Counted from the stretch's first letter, positions 7,240-16,950 are shown. The stretch: DNA of 34,836 bases from Verrucomicrobiota bacterium (GCA_024277195.1 JAJRVS010000147.1:1-34836); one strand, 5' to 3'. Numbers and translations are program-made. Notes: generated by a model from the letters alone, not told the origin.

Positions 7240-10200
7240 CGGTGAGGTGTCCTTTCTCTCTTCTGTAGCGAAATGGGTAGCTTTTGACAATGGTCAAGAC
7301 CAGCGCCGAGAAGCGTAGGTCATTTTTTTTCAAATTGGCAACTGAAGCACGGATGACGCTTTCGTCGTAATACTGCAAGCTGCGCCCGAGGGCAAAACCG
7401 AGATTCTTCTGCGCCATTTGGTGTAAAAAGGCATCCTGTTTGGTGGTTTTTAAATACTGTTTTAATCCTACCAGCCCTTGAAGTTTCAGTCCGCCGTTCA
7501 AGTCGCTCACCGAATCGATGGGTTTGCCGTTTTTTCCTTTACTCCTGAAACGACCTACTGCATCGAAATTTTCCAGCGCAAAACCGAGCGGATCCATGCG
7601 TTCATGACAGACCGAGCAATTAGGATTATTGCGGTGTTCGGCTAGTCGCTCTTTGATGCTAAGAGATTCGTTGTTCAGCTTGGCTCTATCAATCACCAGG
7701 CCGTCAGGAGCGGGCGGGACTTTTCCTCCAATCAGGGCGTCAAGAATCCATTGGCCGCGAATCACTGGGCTGGTGCGACCCGGAAAAGAGGTAGCGACGA
7801 GCATGCTTCCCATGCTCAAAAATCCGCCGCGGTGATTGTTTTTTAAATCAACTTTGCGCATTTGTTTGCCTTTGACTCCTGCTATTCCGTAATGTTTGGC
7901 GAGAGTTTCATTGAGGAAGGTGTTTTTTGAATCGATGATCTGCAAAACGCTTTTGTCCTGTTTTACCAATTGATCGAAGCTGAGGATCGCTTCTTGATAC
8001 ATGCTATCTTTGAGCTCTTTGGTATAGGTGGGGAAAAGTTTTAGGTCGGGTTCTTTTTCACCAAGGATCTTGCGAAAGCCGAGCCATTGACTGGCGAACT
8101 CCTGTGCTAGGGAAATGGACTTGGGATCTTTGAGCATGCGCCGGACTTGGGCTTCGAGAACTTTATCCTCCTGCAATTTGCCTTCTGCTGCGAGGCGCAT
8201 CAGGGTTTCGTCAGGCATGGAGCTCCAGAGGAAATAGGACAAACGGTTGGCGAGGGCATAATCGCTGATGCGTTGAGAGCTTTTGCCAGGTCGATCGTCT
8301 TCGAAGCGGAAGAGGAACTGTGGGCGGGTCAATAAACTTTGAATCACCAGCTGGACGGCTTTCTGGAAATTGTCCGTTGTTGAAATGGATTTCTGGTAAA
8401 CCGCGGTGACCATTTGAGCTTCTTCTTTACTGAGCGGGCGACGGAAGGTTCTCGTCGCAAAGGTCAATAAGTTGGCATGTAAGTTGTCGTCGATTTTCTT
8501 TTGAAATGCTTCGGCAGATTTTTTTAGTTCGGTCCATTTTTTCTGATCCTGCTCGGAGAGTTTAGCCGGAGCGGCACGATTTTTTTGGCTCAAGTCTGCC
8601 AGTGCGGGAAGCGCGCCTTTTTTGGTTTTCAAAAGTTTGGCGAATCCTTTTTTGTTGACAAAAGTGAAGAAGTTTTGGATCGCTTCCCGTTTGGCAAATT
8701 CAATCTCACTGTGAATCGAAGCCAGTTTCTTTTTGTTTTTTTCATCCAAGGAGACATTGACCATCTCTTTTGCGCCGGCTCCTTTGCCGTAACCCACTAG
8801 AGAGGAATAAATGACCCACCATTTTTTAGCCGCTTCCACTGAGACCATGCCGGGTCCGCTATAAAAATAGCAATGAGTGTGTTTTCCTTTGGGGAAAGGG
8901 ATCTTTTCATCCGAGGCATAAACCTGAACCGAGCCTTTGCCTTGGGCGGATTTTTCCATACCCATGGTAGCTGTGAAAGATTTTGCTCCTGGTGGTAGTT
9001 TGAAGGATAACAGGGCGGGGGCTTCGATGTAATAAGCGTGTTCGATTTTTTTAGCAGCACTGCTGGTAAAGGTTTTACCATCGGGAAATTTCTCCTTGTG
9101 GATTTGTCCTTTGCCTTGTTTTTCGATCAATTCGAGATCGACTAAGTTCACCACTTTGCCGTCCTTGAGCTTGATCTGTGCTTGGTGCAGGACGATGTGA
9201 TCAAATTCATGCCCGTCGCCCATGTCGCCTACGCTGATATACAAGACTTTGGCGTTTTCTTTTATCTTGGTTTTCACCTCCATGCTGGTTTTGATCATCA
9301 TGCCAGTGGCGGGAATGGAAAGGCGGACTTTCTCAGAAAAGTCAGCGTGCACTTTTTTCAACTCGTCATCTGTAAAGCTCTCTCTTTTGGCTTGAAGTGC
9401 TAACCAGGGTTCGAGCACCCATTTGCCGTAGTGGCTGTCCCAACGCGAGCTTTTGATGTCTTCGTCGGCGTGGGCAAAGGCGATATACCATTTGTAAAAA
9501 ACTCCCGGCATGAGTTTCTCTTTGATCGCGGCATCGTAGATCTCGCGGTCGCTGGCTTTGGGTTTTGCCAGTGCCAGCTTCATTGCAGGCATGAGGTAGG
9601 GCTTGTAATCTTTGCGAGGACTGTATTTGGGTAGTTTGTCGAAGAAGTCGTTGTAGAAGTTGGTCAGGTTTCGTTTTGCCGTCACCAGATAAGCTTGCGG
9701 CGTGTGAGTGGGAGAAAGCTCAGGGCTGAATTGGATTCCGTCAGCGTAGCTTGCTTGGGCATGACGGGAAATATCGCGCGCGGCTTTGAAGTATTTCTCC
9801 ACCATCAGGGGAAGCATGGTCATGCCTTCGGCATTGTTATCAAAACCTTCGCCACCCGAGCCATCACCAGAAAAATACTGTGCGGGTTTGAGATCAATGC
9901 CAGTGAGATCACGTATAGTGTTATTGTATTCGGCTTTGTTCAAACGGCGCAGAGTGAACTTGCCGGGGTCTTTGACAGAATCGTAATCAAATTCGTCGAT
10001 GGTTTTTCTGACCCAGGAGACTAATTTGATTTTTTCCTCAGCACTCGGCCTGAGTTTTTTCTTTTCCGGCGGCATCACGCCGGTCTCTACCTGATCAATG
10101 ACGCTGAACCATTGTTGCAGATGAATGAGGATATCTTTTTCGACTTTGAATTTTTCAAAATTGAGCCCGCCTTTGTGTTTGTCGTTGTCGTGACAGTCGT

Positions 10201-10330
10201 GGCAGTATTTTTCCAAGATCGGTTTGACTTCGTCGAAACCTTGTTGGAAATCGGCATGAAGACTGAGGGGAGAAAAGAGACCGAGGATGGCGAAGCTCGC
10301 TAGTCTGGTTAGTGCGCTTGAGTTTCGCAT
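7229..10330 (-). CDS. DUF1592-type cytochrome-like exported protein with large insertion
   Basis: This is a 1033-residue protein with a Sec signal (about 1-26). A cytochrome-like domain has CHDCH at 43-47 and VMPPEKKK near 85. DUF1587 is at about 125-185 (LRRLNKAEYNNTIRDLTG). DUF1595 begins about 620 (FATRTFRRPLSKEEA), DUF1592 spans about 660-790, DUF1588 about 830-930 with a second CxxCH, CSVCH at 905-909, and DUF1585 occupies the end. Between DUF1587 and DUF1595 lie about 430 extra residues. The part at about 331-475 looks like a beta-sandwich, perhaps NPCBM-like carbohydrate binding, which is a guess. It is predicted to be periplasmic and haem-binding. It starts 23 bases after the DUF1501 gene and overlaps the DUF1552 gene. 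Confidence 0.92.
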   Translation of the reverse strand: MRNSSALTRLASFAILGLFSPLSLHADFQQGFDEVKPILEKYCHDCHDNDKHKGGLNFEKFKVEKDILIHLQQWFSVIDQVETGVMPPEKKKLRPSAEEKIKLVSWVRKTIDEFDYDSVKDPGKFTLRRLNKAEYNNTIRDLTGIDLKPAQYFSGDGSGGEGFDNNAEGMTMLPLMVEKYFKAARDISRHAQASYADGIQFSPELSPTHTPQAYLVTAKRNLTNFYNDFFDKLPKYSPRKDYKPYLMPAMKLALAKPKASDREIYDAAIKEKLMPGVFYKWYIAFAHADEDIKSSRWDSHYGKWVLEPWLALQAKRESFTDDELKKVHADFSEKVRLSIPATGMMIKTSMEVKTKIKENAKVLYISVGDMGDGHEFDHIVLHQAQIKLKDGKVVNLVDLELIEKQGKGQIHKEKFPDGKTFTSSAAKKIEHAYYIEAPALLSFKLPPGAKSFTATMGMEKSAQGKGSVQVYASDEKIPFPKGKHTHCYFYSGPGMVSVEAAKKWWVIYSSLVGYGKGAGAKEMVNVSLDEKNKKKLASIHSEIEFAKREAIQNFFTFVNKKGFAKLLKTKKGALPALADLSQKNRAAPAKLSEQDQKKWTELKKSAEAFQKKIDDNLHANLLTFATRTFRRPLSKEEAQMVTAVYQKSISTTDNFQKAVQLVIQSLLTRPQFLFRFEDDRPGKSSQRISDYALANRLSYFLWSSMPDETLMRLAAEGKLQEDKVLEAQVRRMLKDPKSISLAQEFASQWLGFRKILGEKEPDLKLFPTYTKELKDSMYQEAILSFDQLVKQDKSVLQIIDSKNTFLNETLAKHYGIAGVKGKQMRKVDLKNNHRGGFLSMGSMLVATSFPGRTSPVIRGQWILDALIGGKVPPAPDGLVIDRAKLNNESLSIKERLAEHRNNPNCSVCHERMDPLGFALENFDAVGRFRSKGKNGKPIDSVSDLNGGLKLQGLVGLKQYLKTTKQDAFLHQMAQKNLGFALGRSLQYYDESVIRASVANLKKNDLRFSALVLTIVKSYPFRYRREKGHLTDAN

Positions 10331-10353
10331 GAGGTTTGGAGACTTGGTCGTAT

Positions 10354-11784
10354 TCAGGCGAGGATGCCTTCTACGGCTTTGCCTTTTTCCATTTCAACCA
10401 GCGCTACGGGAAGGGCATTTTGGCGATAGCTGAGCTGATTGGCGTCGAGGCCGAATTGTTTCAGGATCGTCGCGTGGAAATCATGCTGGTTGACCGGTTG
10501 ATCAACGGCGCGGTGACCGAACTCGTCGGTGGAGCCGTGCACGTGACCGCCTTTGATGCCGCCTCCTGCCATCCAAATAGAGAAGCCTTCGGTATTGTGA
10601 TCGCGGCCGGGTTTTTTGCCAGCTCCCCGATCTTGGATCACCGGCAGGCGTCCCATTTCCCCGCCCCACTGGACGATGGTGGAGTCGATCATGCCACGTG
10701 ATTTAAGATCCTTGACCAGAGCGGCGCAGGGTTGATCGACAGCAGCGCAGCGGGTTTTGATCGATGCGGTGAGGTTTTCATGCATGTCCCAGGCGTAGTT
10801 CCAAATCTGGACAAAGCGCACTCCACGTTCGACTAAACGGCGGGCGATGATGCAGGCTTCGGCGAGTTTTTTGGTGTTTTTGTCTTCGAGCCCGTAAAGT
10901 TTGCGGGTGGCGGCCGTTTCTTTACTGAGATCGAGCGCGTCGGTGGCGGAGGTCTGCATCCGTGCCGCGAGTTCGTAAGAAGCGATGCGGGCGGAGAGAT
11001 CGTTTTCGCCGGGGTGATCCTTGAGGTGCAGCTGATTGAGTTTCTCTAATGCGCTGAGCTGTTTTTCCTGCGCGGCGCCTTTTAAATGGGCGGGCGGGGT
11101 GAGGTTCATGATGCGCGGCTCTTGTTCGCGCACTACAGTGCCCTGATAAATCGACGGCAGGTGGCGGGAATCCCAGAATGGTGAGCCGGGAGGGTTACTG
11201 CCAACGATGAGGGCGACAAAGGAGGGCAGGTTGTTGGTTTCCGAGCCGAGCCCGTAGGTGAGCCAGGAACCGAGTGAGGGCCAGCCTGCCTGGCCGCGTC
11301 CGGTGGTCAGGGCGCGCATGCCGGCGACGTGGTTGCGGATATCGGGCAGGGTCATCGAGCGGATGACAGTGGCGTCATCGACGATGGTTTTGAAGTGTGG
11401 CAACAGCTCGGAAACTTCGGTGCCTGACTGGCCGCATTTTTCAAAAGCATAAGCGGATGGCATCAGCACGGCGCTGGCCTGCCCCACGCTGTCAAACTTG
11501 AGATCTTTGGCGTTGGGAAAATCCTTGCCGGCGTATTTGTCCAGCATTGGTTTGGGGTCGAGCAGTTCCAGGTGGCTGGGCCCGCCACCCATGAACATCG
11601 AGATCATCGCTTTGGCCTGGGGTTCCTGTTGCGGATCCTTGGGCAGCATGTCGAAGCTTTTTTGTTCGAGCACGGGTTTGAAGGGGGCTGCGAACAGGCC
11701 GTCGTCCTTGAGCAGGTTAGCCAAGGCGAGTGATGAGATGCCCAGCGCGTTGCGTGATAAAAAATGTCGGCGGGTGGAGTTCAT
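10354..11784 (-). CDS. DUF1501 domain-containing exported protein, complete copy
   Basis: This 476-residue protein has an N-terminal twin-arginine-like motif (TRRHFLSRNALG). SMFMGGGPSHLELLDPKP starts the DUF1501 domain, which runs to the C-terminus and includes GGEMGRLPVIQDRGAGKKPGRDHN, a conserved region in this family. DUF1501 is related to sulfatases/alkaline phosphatases in fold, but I cannot confirm a complete metal site and do not claim hydrolase activity. It is 17 bases downstream of the PSCyt1/PSD1 gene and 23 bases upstream of the DUF1592 gene, so it sits mid-operon. A close paralogue, truncated by the window edge, is at 1-1049. Confidence 0.93.
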   Translation of the reverse strand: MNSTRRHFLSRNALGISSLALANLLKDDGLFAAPFKPVLEQKSFDMLPKDPQQEPQAKAMISMFMGGGPSHLELLDPKPMLDKYAGKDFPNAKDLKFDSVGQASAVLMPSAYAFEKCGQSGTEVSELLPHFKTIVDDATVIRSMTLPDIRNHVAGMRALTTGRGQAGWPSLGSWLTYGLGSETNNLPSFVALIVGSNPPGSPFWDSRHLPSIYQGTVVREQEPRIMNLTPPAHLKGAAQEKQLSALEKLNQLHLKDHPGENDLSARIASYELAARMQTSATDALDLSKETAATRKLYGLEDKNTKKLAEACIIARRLVERGVRFVQIWNYAWDMHENLTASIKTRCAAVDQPCAALVKDLKSRGMIDSTIVQWGGEMGRLPVIQDRGAGKKPGRDHNTEGFSIWMAGGGIKGGHVHGSTDEFGHRAVDQPVNQHDFHATILKQFGLDANQLSYRQNALPVALVEMEKGKAVEGILA

Positions 11785-11801
11785 GGTCGCAGTAGAATAA
11801 G

Positions 11802-14492
11802 TTAGTCGACGTAGAGAAAGCGATTAGTTTGAAACAACACCTGGCAAAGGGTGGTGAGTGCTTGTTGGTTGCGAACGGTCTCGTTCTTTTTGTCCTTGGC
11901 CGCAGCGAGTAGGGCTTTTTGTTCGTCGAGCAGCTTTTTTAGTTCGACGAATTCAGCTGCGGAGGGTGGTTGGCCGCAGGCGAGTTGCCAGGCGTAACGG
12001 ATGCGGGTATCGGAGTCGGCTTTGGATCCGGTTTCGGCGATCACCCGTTGGGCAAACAGCTCGGCTTGTTTGAGGATAAAATCACTGTTCATTAAAGCCA
12101 ACGATTGGGGCGTAACGGTGGAGGAATTGCGCAGTTCGCAGTTGGGTTCCATTTGTGGGGCGTCAAAAACCTGGAGCATGGAGACGGGTTGGGAGCGCCG
12201 GGTCTGGACGTATAAGGAGCGTTTGTATTCGCGGCCGTCGGCAGAGATTTTTCCGCCACCGACGACAAACGAGCCGTCGTTGTTGGGAGCGACGGGGATG
12301 GGGGCTCCGAAAGGCAGTGGGTTGAGTTTTCCTGAGACAGCAAGGATGCTGTCACGGATGGTTTCGGCTTCAAGGCGATGCACCGGCATGCGCCATAACA
12401 AAGTATTGTCGGCATCGACATTGTCATGGTCAGGGCGACGGGCTGAGGTCTGCTGGTAGGTATTGGAGCTCATCAGCAGTTTGTGCAGTCGTTTCACGCT
12501 CCAGCCATTTTCCATGAAGTCGCTGGCCAGCCAGTCGAGCAGTTCGGGGTGGCTGGGGCGTTCGCCACGTAAACCAAAATCACCCGGAGTGTTGACGATG
12601 CCGCGACCAAAGTGATGCAGCCAGAAGCGGTTGACCAATACGCGGGCGGTGAGCGGATGGCGACCGTTGGTGAGGTGGCGGGCGTAAGCCAGACGGCGAC
12701 CGGTGGATTTCAGCGCCGGATCGTTATCGGCGATTTTTGCGCTACCGGCTTGAGCCAATACGGTGAAATCGGCGGGAGCCATCGGCTCGGTTTTCGGGGA
12801 AGTGTGGTCGCCACGGTAGAACACCTGGGTGATTGGGGGGATGTTCCCAGGGTTCTCCGTGGCGACGCGAATGTATTCGACTTGCGGTTTGGTTTTGCGG
12901 ATGGCCGCGGCGGTATTGAGCAGGATCGATTGCCTGCGTTCCAATTCCTTGCGGTCTTTTTCGATATCGATGTAATTTTTCAAAGGTCCACCGGCACGTT
13001 TGGGCACGTTGACCACGGTGTATTTTTCGGTGATGAATTTCACCTGTTCAGGAGTGCGTTCTTTTTCGGGGGTGTTGTAGGTTTCACGGGCAAAGGCACG
13101 CACTTCTTCGGGCAGGCGACTGATCACGCGTTCAAAGATCATTTTTGAGATGGCCTCGCCTTCCTTGACATAAAGTGCGCTGACTTTTTTGGCTTCGGCT
13201 TCGATCGCATCGGAGATGATTTTGTCTTCTTTGGAAAGCAGCGGCAGGCGGCTGGAGGTGGGTTTGCGCCAGTGGGTGGTATCGAGTGCAGGGGCGAAGA
13301 CGGCTCGCAGACGATAAAAATCTTCCTGGGGGATGGGGTCGAAACGGTGGTGATGGCATTCCGCGCAGGCGACGGTGAGGCCGAGCAGCGAGGATGAAAC
13401 GATTTTGAGGGTTTCGGTGATATTCTGGTTGGCGGCTTTTTGTAATTCGGAGGTGGCTGCGGATCCGGTGCCGTCGGGGCCGAGTCGTAGAAAGGCGGTG
13501 GCGGTGAGTTTCTCCAAGGTGTCGGCGTTGTTGTTGGCGAGGGTGCGGGCGTTGCTGTAATCGGCTTTGGCCAGTTCGTCGCCGGCCAGTTGTTCGACGA
13601 TGAATTGATCAAAGGGTTTGTCGCTGTTGAAGGCACGCACCACGTAGTCGCGGTAGCGCCAGACGTCCGGGCGCACGACGTCTTTGTCATCGTAGCCCTC
13701 GGAGTCCGAGTAACCGGCGACGTCGAGCCAATGACGTCCCCAGCGTTCACCATATTGTGGGCTGGCGAGCAGGCGGTCGATCACGCGCTGCCAGGCCCCG
13801 GGGGAGCTGTCGCTGATAAAATCATCGATCTCGGCTTTGCTCGGAGGCAGACCGGTGAGGTCGAAGGTGGCGCGGCGGATCAGGGTGATTCGAGGTGCTT
13901 GCGGCGAGGCGCTGAGTTTTTTTTCTGTGAGTTTTTCCGCGATGAAAGCATCAACAGGGTTGCTGCTGTTATTGGATGTGTTTTGCGGTAGCGCAGGTTT
14001 TTTGATTACCTGGAAAGACCAGTGGGCACGTTCTTCACCCGTGATGACCAGTTCTCCGGCGGCGGGGATCTGATCAGGCTCGGGATAAGCGGTGGGTGCT
14101 TTTTGATCGATCCAGCGGGCGATCAGCTCGATCTCCGAGTTTTTCAGCGGGGTGCTGTCTTCGGGCGGCATTTCCCGTTTGTGGAGGAAAGTGTAGAGCG
14201 GGCTTTTGTCGCGGTCGCCGGGGATCAGCGCGGAGCCACTTTTGCCACCTTTGACGATGGTTTTGCGAAAGCGCAGGTCGAGTTCGCCTTTTAATTCATG
14301 ATCTTCGCCGTGACACTGAAAGCAGTTGGTTTTGAGAATCGGGCGGATATCGTGCTCGAAGGTGAGTTGGCTGTCGGTAGGCGGGGTTTTTGCCGTGGGA
14401 GCCGACCAGGCGGGGGAAGCGGCGACGAGCAGCCAAGCTAAAAGAGGTAGGCAAGGTCGCCAGAGCTGGGGGCTGTAGGGATGGATGGGCAT
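11802..14492 (-). CDS. PSCyt1/DUF1549/DUF1553 (PSD1) cytochrome-like exported protein, copy B
   Basis: This 896-residue protein is first in the four-gene operon. The signal peptide covers about 1-30 (ending PAWSA). The PSCyt1 domain has CFQCH at 57-61 and EMPPED downstream. DUF1549 includes HWLDVAGYSDSEGY and the second CxxCH, CAECH, followed by HHRFDPIPQEDFYRL. DUF1553 contains LVNRFWLHHFGRGIVNTPGD and ends NRFLYVD. It is very similar over its whole length to copy A at 1148-3811, including the region between domains (ARETYNTP, ERTPEQVKFITEKYTV), so the two arose by duplication. The likely role is a periplasmic c-type haem protein of unknown partner or substrate. Confidence 0.93.
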   Translation of the reverse strand: MPIHPYSPQLWRPCLPLLAWLLVAASPAWSAPTAKTPPTDSQLTFEHDIRPILKTNCFQCHGEDHELKGELDLRFRKTIVKGGKSGSALIPGDRDKSPLYTFLHKREMPPEDSTPLKNSEIELIARWIDQKAPTAYPEPDQIPAAGELVITGEERAHWSFQVIKKPALPQNTSNNSSNPVDAFIAEKLTEKKLSASPQAPRITLIRRATFDLTGLPPSKAEIDDFISDSSPGAWQRVIDRLLASPQYGERWGRHWLDVAGYSDSEGYDDKDVVRPDVWRYRDYVVRAFNSDKPFDQFIVEQLAGDELAKADYSNARTLANNNADTLEKLTATAFLRLGPDGTGSAATSELQKAANQNITETLKIVSSSLLGLTVACAECHHHRFDPIPQEDFYRLRAVFAPALDTTHWRKPTSSRLPLLSKEDKIISDAIEAEAKKVSALYVKEGEAISKMIFERVISRLPEEVRAFARETYNTPEKERTPEQVKFITEKYTVVNVPKRAGGPLKNYIDIEKDRKELERRQSILLNTAAAIRKTKPQVEYIRVATENPGNIPPITQVFYRGDHTSPKTEPMAPADFTVLAQAGSAKIADNDPALKSTGRRLAYARHLTNGRHPLTARVLVNRFWLHHFGRGIVNTPGDFGLRGERPSHPELLDWLASDFMENGWSVKRLHKLLMSSNTYQQTSARRPDHDNVDADNTLLWRMPVHRLEAETIRDSILAVSGKLNPLPFGAPIPVAPNNDGSFVVGGGKISADGREYKRSLYVQTRRSQPVSMLQVFDAPQMEPNCELRNSSTVTPQSLALMNSDFILKQAELFAQRVIAETGSKADSDTRIRYAWQLACGQPPSAAEFVELKKLLDEQKALLAAAKDKKNETVRNQQALTTLCQVLFQTNRFLYVD

Positions 14493-14530
14493 CGGGGGGC
14501 AGCGGGTAAAATACAGGCAATGAGAAATTC

Positions 14531-14560
14531 GACCGGAAAATCGTGGATTTGTTCGATTTT
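14531..14560 (-). promoter_or_regulatory. Putative ECF-sigma-type promoter for copy B operon
   Basis: On the minus strand the blocks are AAAATCGAACAA (14560-14549), 13 bases, then CGGTC (14535-14531), identical in sequence and spacing to the element before copy A. The start codon is 38 bases downstream. The element lies in the 171-base gap shared with the divergent TPR gene. Confidence 0.45.
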
Positions 14561-14663
14561 TTATTAATCAAAGATGGGGGCGGTCGTGCTGTGGATGCAG
14601 AGCTGCAGAGAGGGGCGGATAAAAGGGCTTTCACTGGAGGGGGGATTTTGTTAGTGATCACTT

Positions 14664-16865
14664 GTGAAAAATATTAAAAATCTGCCGCTGCTTTTATGCT
14701 TGGCTATAGCTTGTCCATCATGCTCCCCACCGCCGATCCCGGGTGGGAGGTCTTATGAGGTTAATGACGGTCCGGGGGCTCAAGCTGCGGCAGTTACGAT
14801 GGATGAATGGATCGAGCGCCTGCATCAATACAGTGGGGCTTGGCAGGTTGATCTGGATAATTTGTATGCGGAGTTGCCATCCCCGGATACTTGGGAAGAA
14901 GGGCGTAAGGCTTTGTTAGCTGCTCCGGATACTCGATCTAAATATTTTACTGAAAAAAAGAAGATGAAACGTAGAGCCAGCCTGTTGGCTTGTTTTGCCG
15001 CTATGTTAGAAGGGGAGGAGGGCAAACAGAAGGCCTTGAGCGAATACATTTCGTTGCTGCGACCTTATTTGTCTGGCAGGAAGAATGGCTATCCCGGCAG
15101 CAGGCAGGCGCGTGAATACCATTTGCGTATGATTGTTTTGGGTAGCAGTAAAAAAGACGCCGATGCTTTTATGGACGGGGTATTCCCAGGTTGGAATAAG
15201 CAGAAAAAAGAGGATCACAAAGAGAAAAAAGACAAATGGCGCATCGCCCTGGCGGAGAATCGGGTGGATGAGGGCATTACTCTTTTGTGGCAAGCGGTGG
15301 ATAAAAGTAAAAAGTCAGATCGGTTTTCATTATTAGAGCGACTTTACGACCTTGCCGTTTTATTGGACCGGCCAGAGTTGCTCAACAAGACGCTGAAACT
15401 GGCCGAATCCGATTTTAGAGATGAAGTCAAAGCAGGGAGAGCACCTGGCTATTATTCGGCGGGTTTTTTGTTTGTCGCTTTAGCAAAACAAGAACAATGG
15501 CTCAAACTTCGTGACCTGAGCGCCTTGGCGTTAAAAGAGAATCCGGATGATGAGGCATACCTGGCATCCAGTTTTACCGCAACTCTGAAGCTTGATGGGG
15601 CGGAGGCTTTGACTGAGGCATTGGGCAAATTGCCTGAACAAGGAATCAAGAGCAAAGCGATGTATTTGAAACTGTTGGTCTCGCAGGACGAGGAATTCGG
15701 GCTCAGGGTTTGCAGGGCGATGCGGGAGACGGGGCAGCAAAATGAAGCTGAAATTTTGCTGCATTATCTGATAGCTGCAACGGGAGGCTATGATCCCTAT
15801 TATCGTGAACTCCTGGAGAACTACAGGGAGGGGGCGGAAGTGTTTTTGGAAAAGTTGATGGATTACGATGCTTTTGAGGAAAGGCCGCTGATTTGGTTGG
15901 CTCACTTGGCGCTCGAAGAGGGGGAGGTCGGAAAAGCCCGGCAATGGGTGGAAAAGGCGATCGCTCTGGACCCCTCGGACGGGGATCAGGGGAAAGAGAG
16001 CCGGATGGAAGCGTATAAAGTTCTTGCAGCGGTTTATGCTGCCGAGGGTAATGAAGAAAGGTCGGCTTTTTTCACGGATGTGACCAAAGCTATCCGGGAA
16101 GGTGAGAGAGCCGACGATTATCTGCGCGCGGGTTTACGCAGTGAAGCCATCCGTAGATACCAAAAGGCTCTGGGACGTTTCGAGGATGCCTATTGTTTGC
16201 AATCGCGCTTGGCAAAAACCTTGGTGGAGCAGGGCCGGATCGCTGAAGCGGAAAAACATTTTGAGAAGGCCTTTGAGCTGATGCCAGTGAGTTTCGGGCC
16301 GGTGGAAAGCCACTGTTTTGGTTGCGAAGGAGCTTTTAGTAATAAAAACAGCCGGGAGATCGCCGAGCGGGTATTCAAAAAGATCATCGCAACGACTCCT
16401 GAAAATCCACGGACTTATTATCTGCTTGCGCTGATTTTTGAAAAGAGAGGGGAATCAGATGAAGCGTTTCGTTATTACCTTGAGGCTTTTCAACGGGATC
16501 CTTTGTATTACAACTGTGCGATTAAGATAGAGGATTACTTACGGAGTCACCCGCAGCACTTGGCGGATCATCAGGAAACCCTGCGGCAGATTTTGAAGAT
16601 CACTCCGTATTACAAATTGCCAGATCGTTTTGCGGACAGAATGGATCTCAAACAAGCCTGGTTGGATGCCGATGAACTAGCAGGAAAGGACAAACATCCC
16701 TTGTCACTGAAGCCATTGAAGCTCCCTTTTGTGGAAAAAAACGAGGATTTGAAACTCGGGAATTATATCAGCAATCAAATTCGTGGGCTGGAGAGCTGGG
16801 CACGTGAAGATTTGTTGCGTGAAAATAGCTTCCTCGAGGATTTGTCTTTTTTGGAATATTACTGA
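14664..16865 (+). CDS. TPR-repeat exported protein, possible lipoprotein
   Basis: This is a 733-residue protein starting at GTG 14664; no in-frame ATG gives the signal sequence. Residues 1-20 are a signal peptide with a weak lipobox (AIAC, Cys17). The rest is helical with tetratricopeptide-like units, clearest at about 408-437 (LAHLALEEGEVGKARQWVEK), 509-540 (AKTLVEQGRIAEAEKHFEKA) and 580-608 (LALIFEKRGESDEAFRYYLE). TPR proteins hold protein complexes together, but no enzymatic motif is visible. It is transcribed divergently from the cytochrome operon and followed by a repeat that begins at its stop codon. Its substrate or partner is unknown. Confidence 0.8.
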   Translation: MKNIKNLPLLLCLAIACPSCSPPPIPGGRSYEVNDGPGAQAAAVTMDEWIERLHQYSGAWQVDLDNLYAELPSPDTWEEGRKALLAAPDTRSKYFTEKKKMKRRASLLACFAAMLEGEEGKQKALSEYISLLRPYLSGRKNGYPGSRQAREYHLRMIVLGSSKKDADAFMDGVFPGWNKQKKEDHKEKKDKWRIALAENRVDEGITLLWQAVDKSKKSDRFSLLERLYDLAVLLDRPELLNKTLKLAESDFRDEVKAGRAPGYYSAGFLFVALAKQEQWLKLRDLSALALKENPDDEAYLASSFTATLKLDGAEALTEALGKLPEQGIKSKAMYLKLLVSQDEEFGLRVCRAMRETGQQNEAEILLHYLIAATGGYDPYYRELLENYREGAEVFLEKLMDYDAFEERPLIWLAHLALEEGEVGKARQWVEKAIALDPSDGDQGKESRMEAYKVLAAVYAAEGNEERSAFFTDVTKAIREGERADDYLRAGLRSEAIRRYQKALGRFEDAYCLQSRLAKTLVEQGRIAEAEKHFEKAFELMPVSFGPVESHCFGCEGAFSNKNSREIAERVFKKIIATTPENPRTYYLLALIFEKRGESDEAFRYYLEAFQRDPLYYNCAIKIEDYLRSHPQHLADHQETLRQILKITPYYKLPDRFADRMDLKQAWLDADELAGKDKHPLSLKPLKLPFVEKNEDLKLGNYISNQIRGLESWAREDLLRENSFLEDLSFLEYY

Positions 16866-16870
16866 TCGCC

Positions 16871-16920
16871 ATTTGTATTGGGGACGCTGGGTGAACAGAT
16901 ATGGAAATCTGTTTTAAGAC
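16871..16920 (+). repeat. Dispersed hairpin repeat, copy 2 (compensatory change)
   Basis: The core AACAGATATGGAAATCTGTT (16894-16913) differs from the other copies by A to G in one arm and T to C in the pairing position, so the 7-bp stem is kept. The flank TTGGGGACGCTGGG upstream matches the other copies. Confidence 0.7.
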
Positions 16921-16950
16921 TGGGGATGGCACGATCTTGTAGGATAGAAC

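Noticed and set aside
12612-13753. Open frames on both strands inside copy B of the PSCyt1/PSD1 gene
   Set aside because: They are shadows of the real minus-strand reading frame, with low-complexity Pro/Thr-rich or Gly/Val-rich translations.
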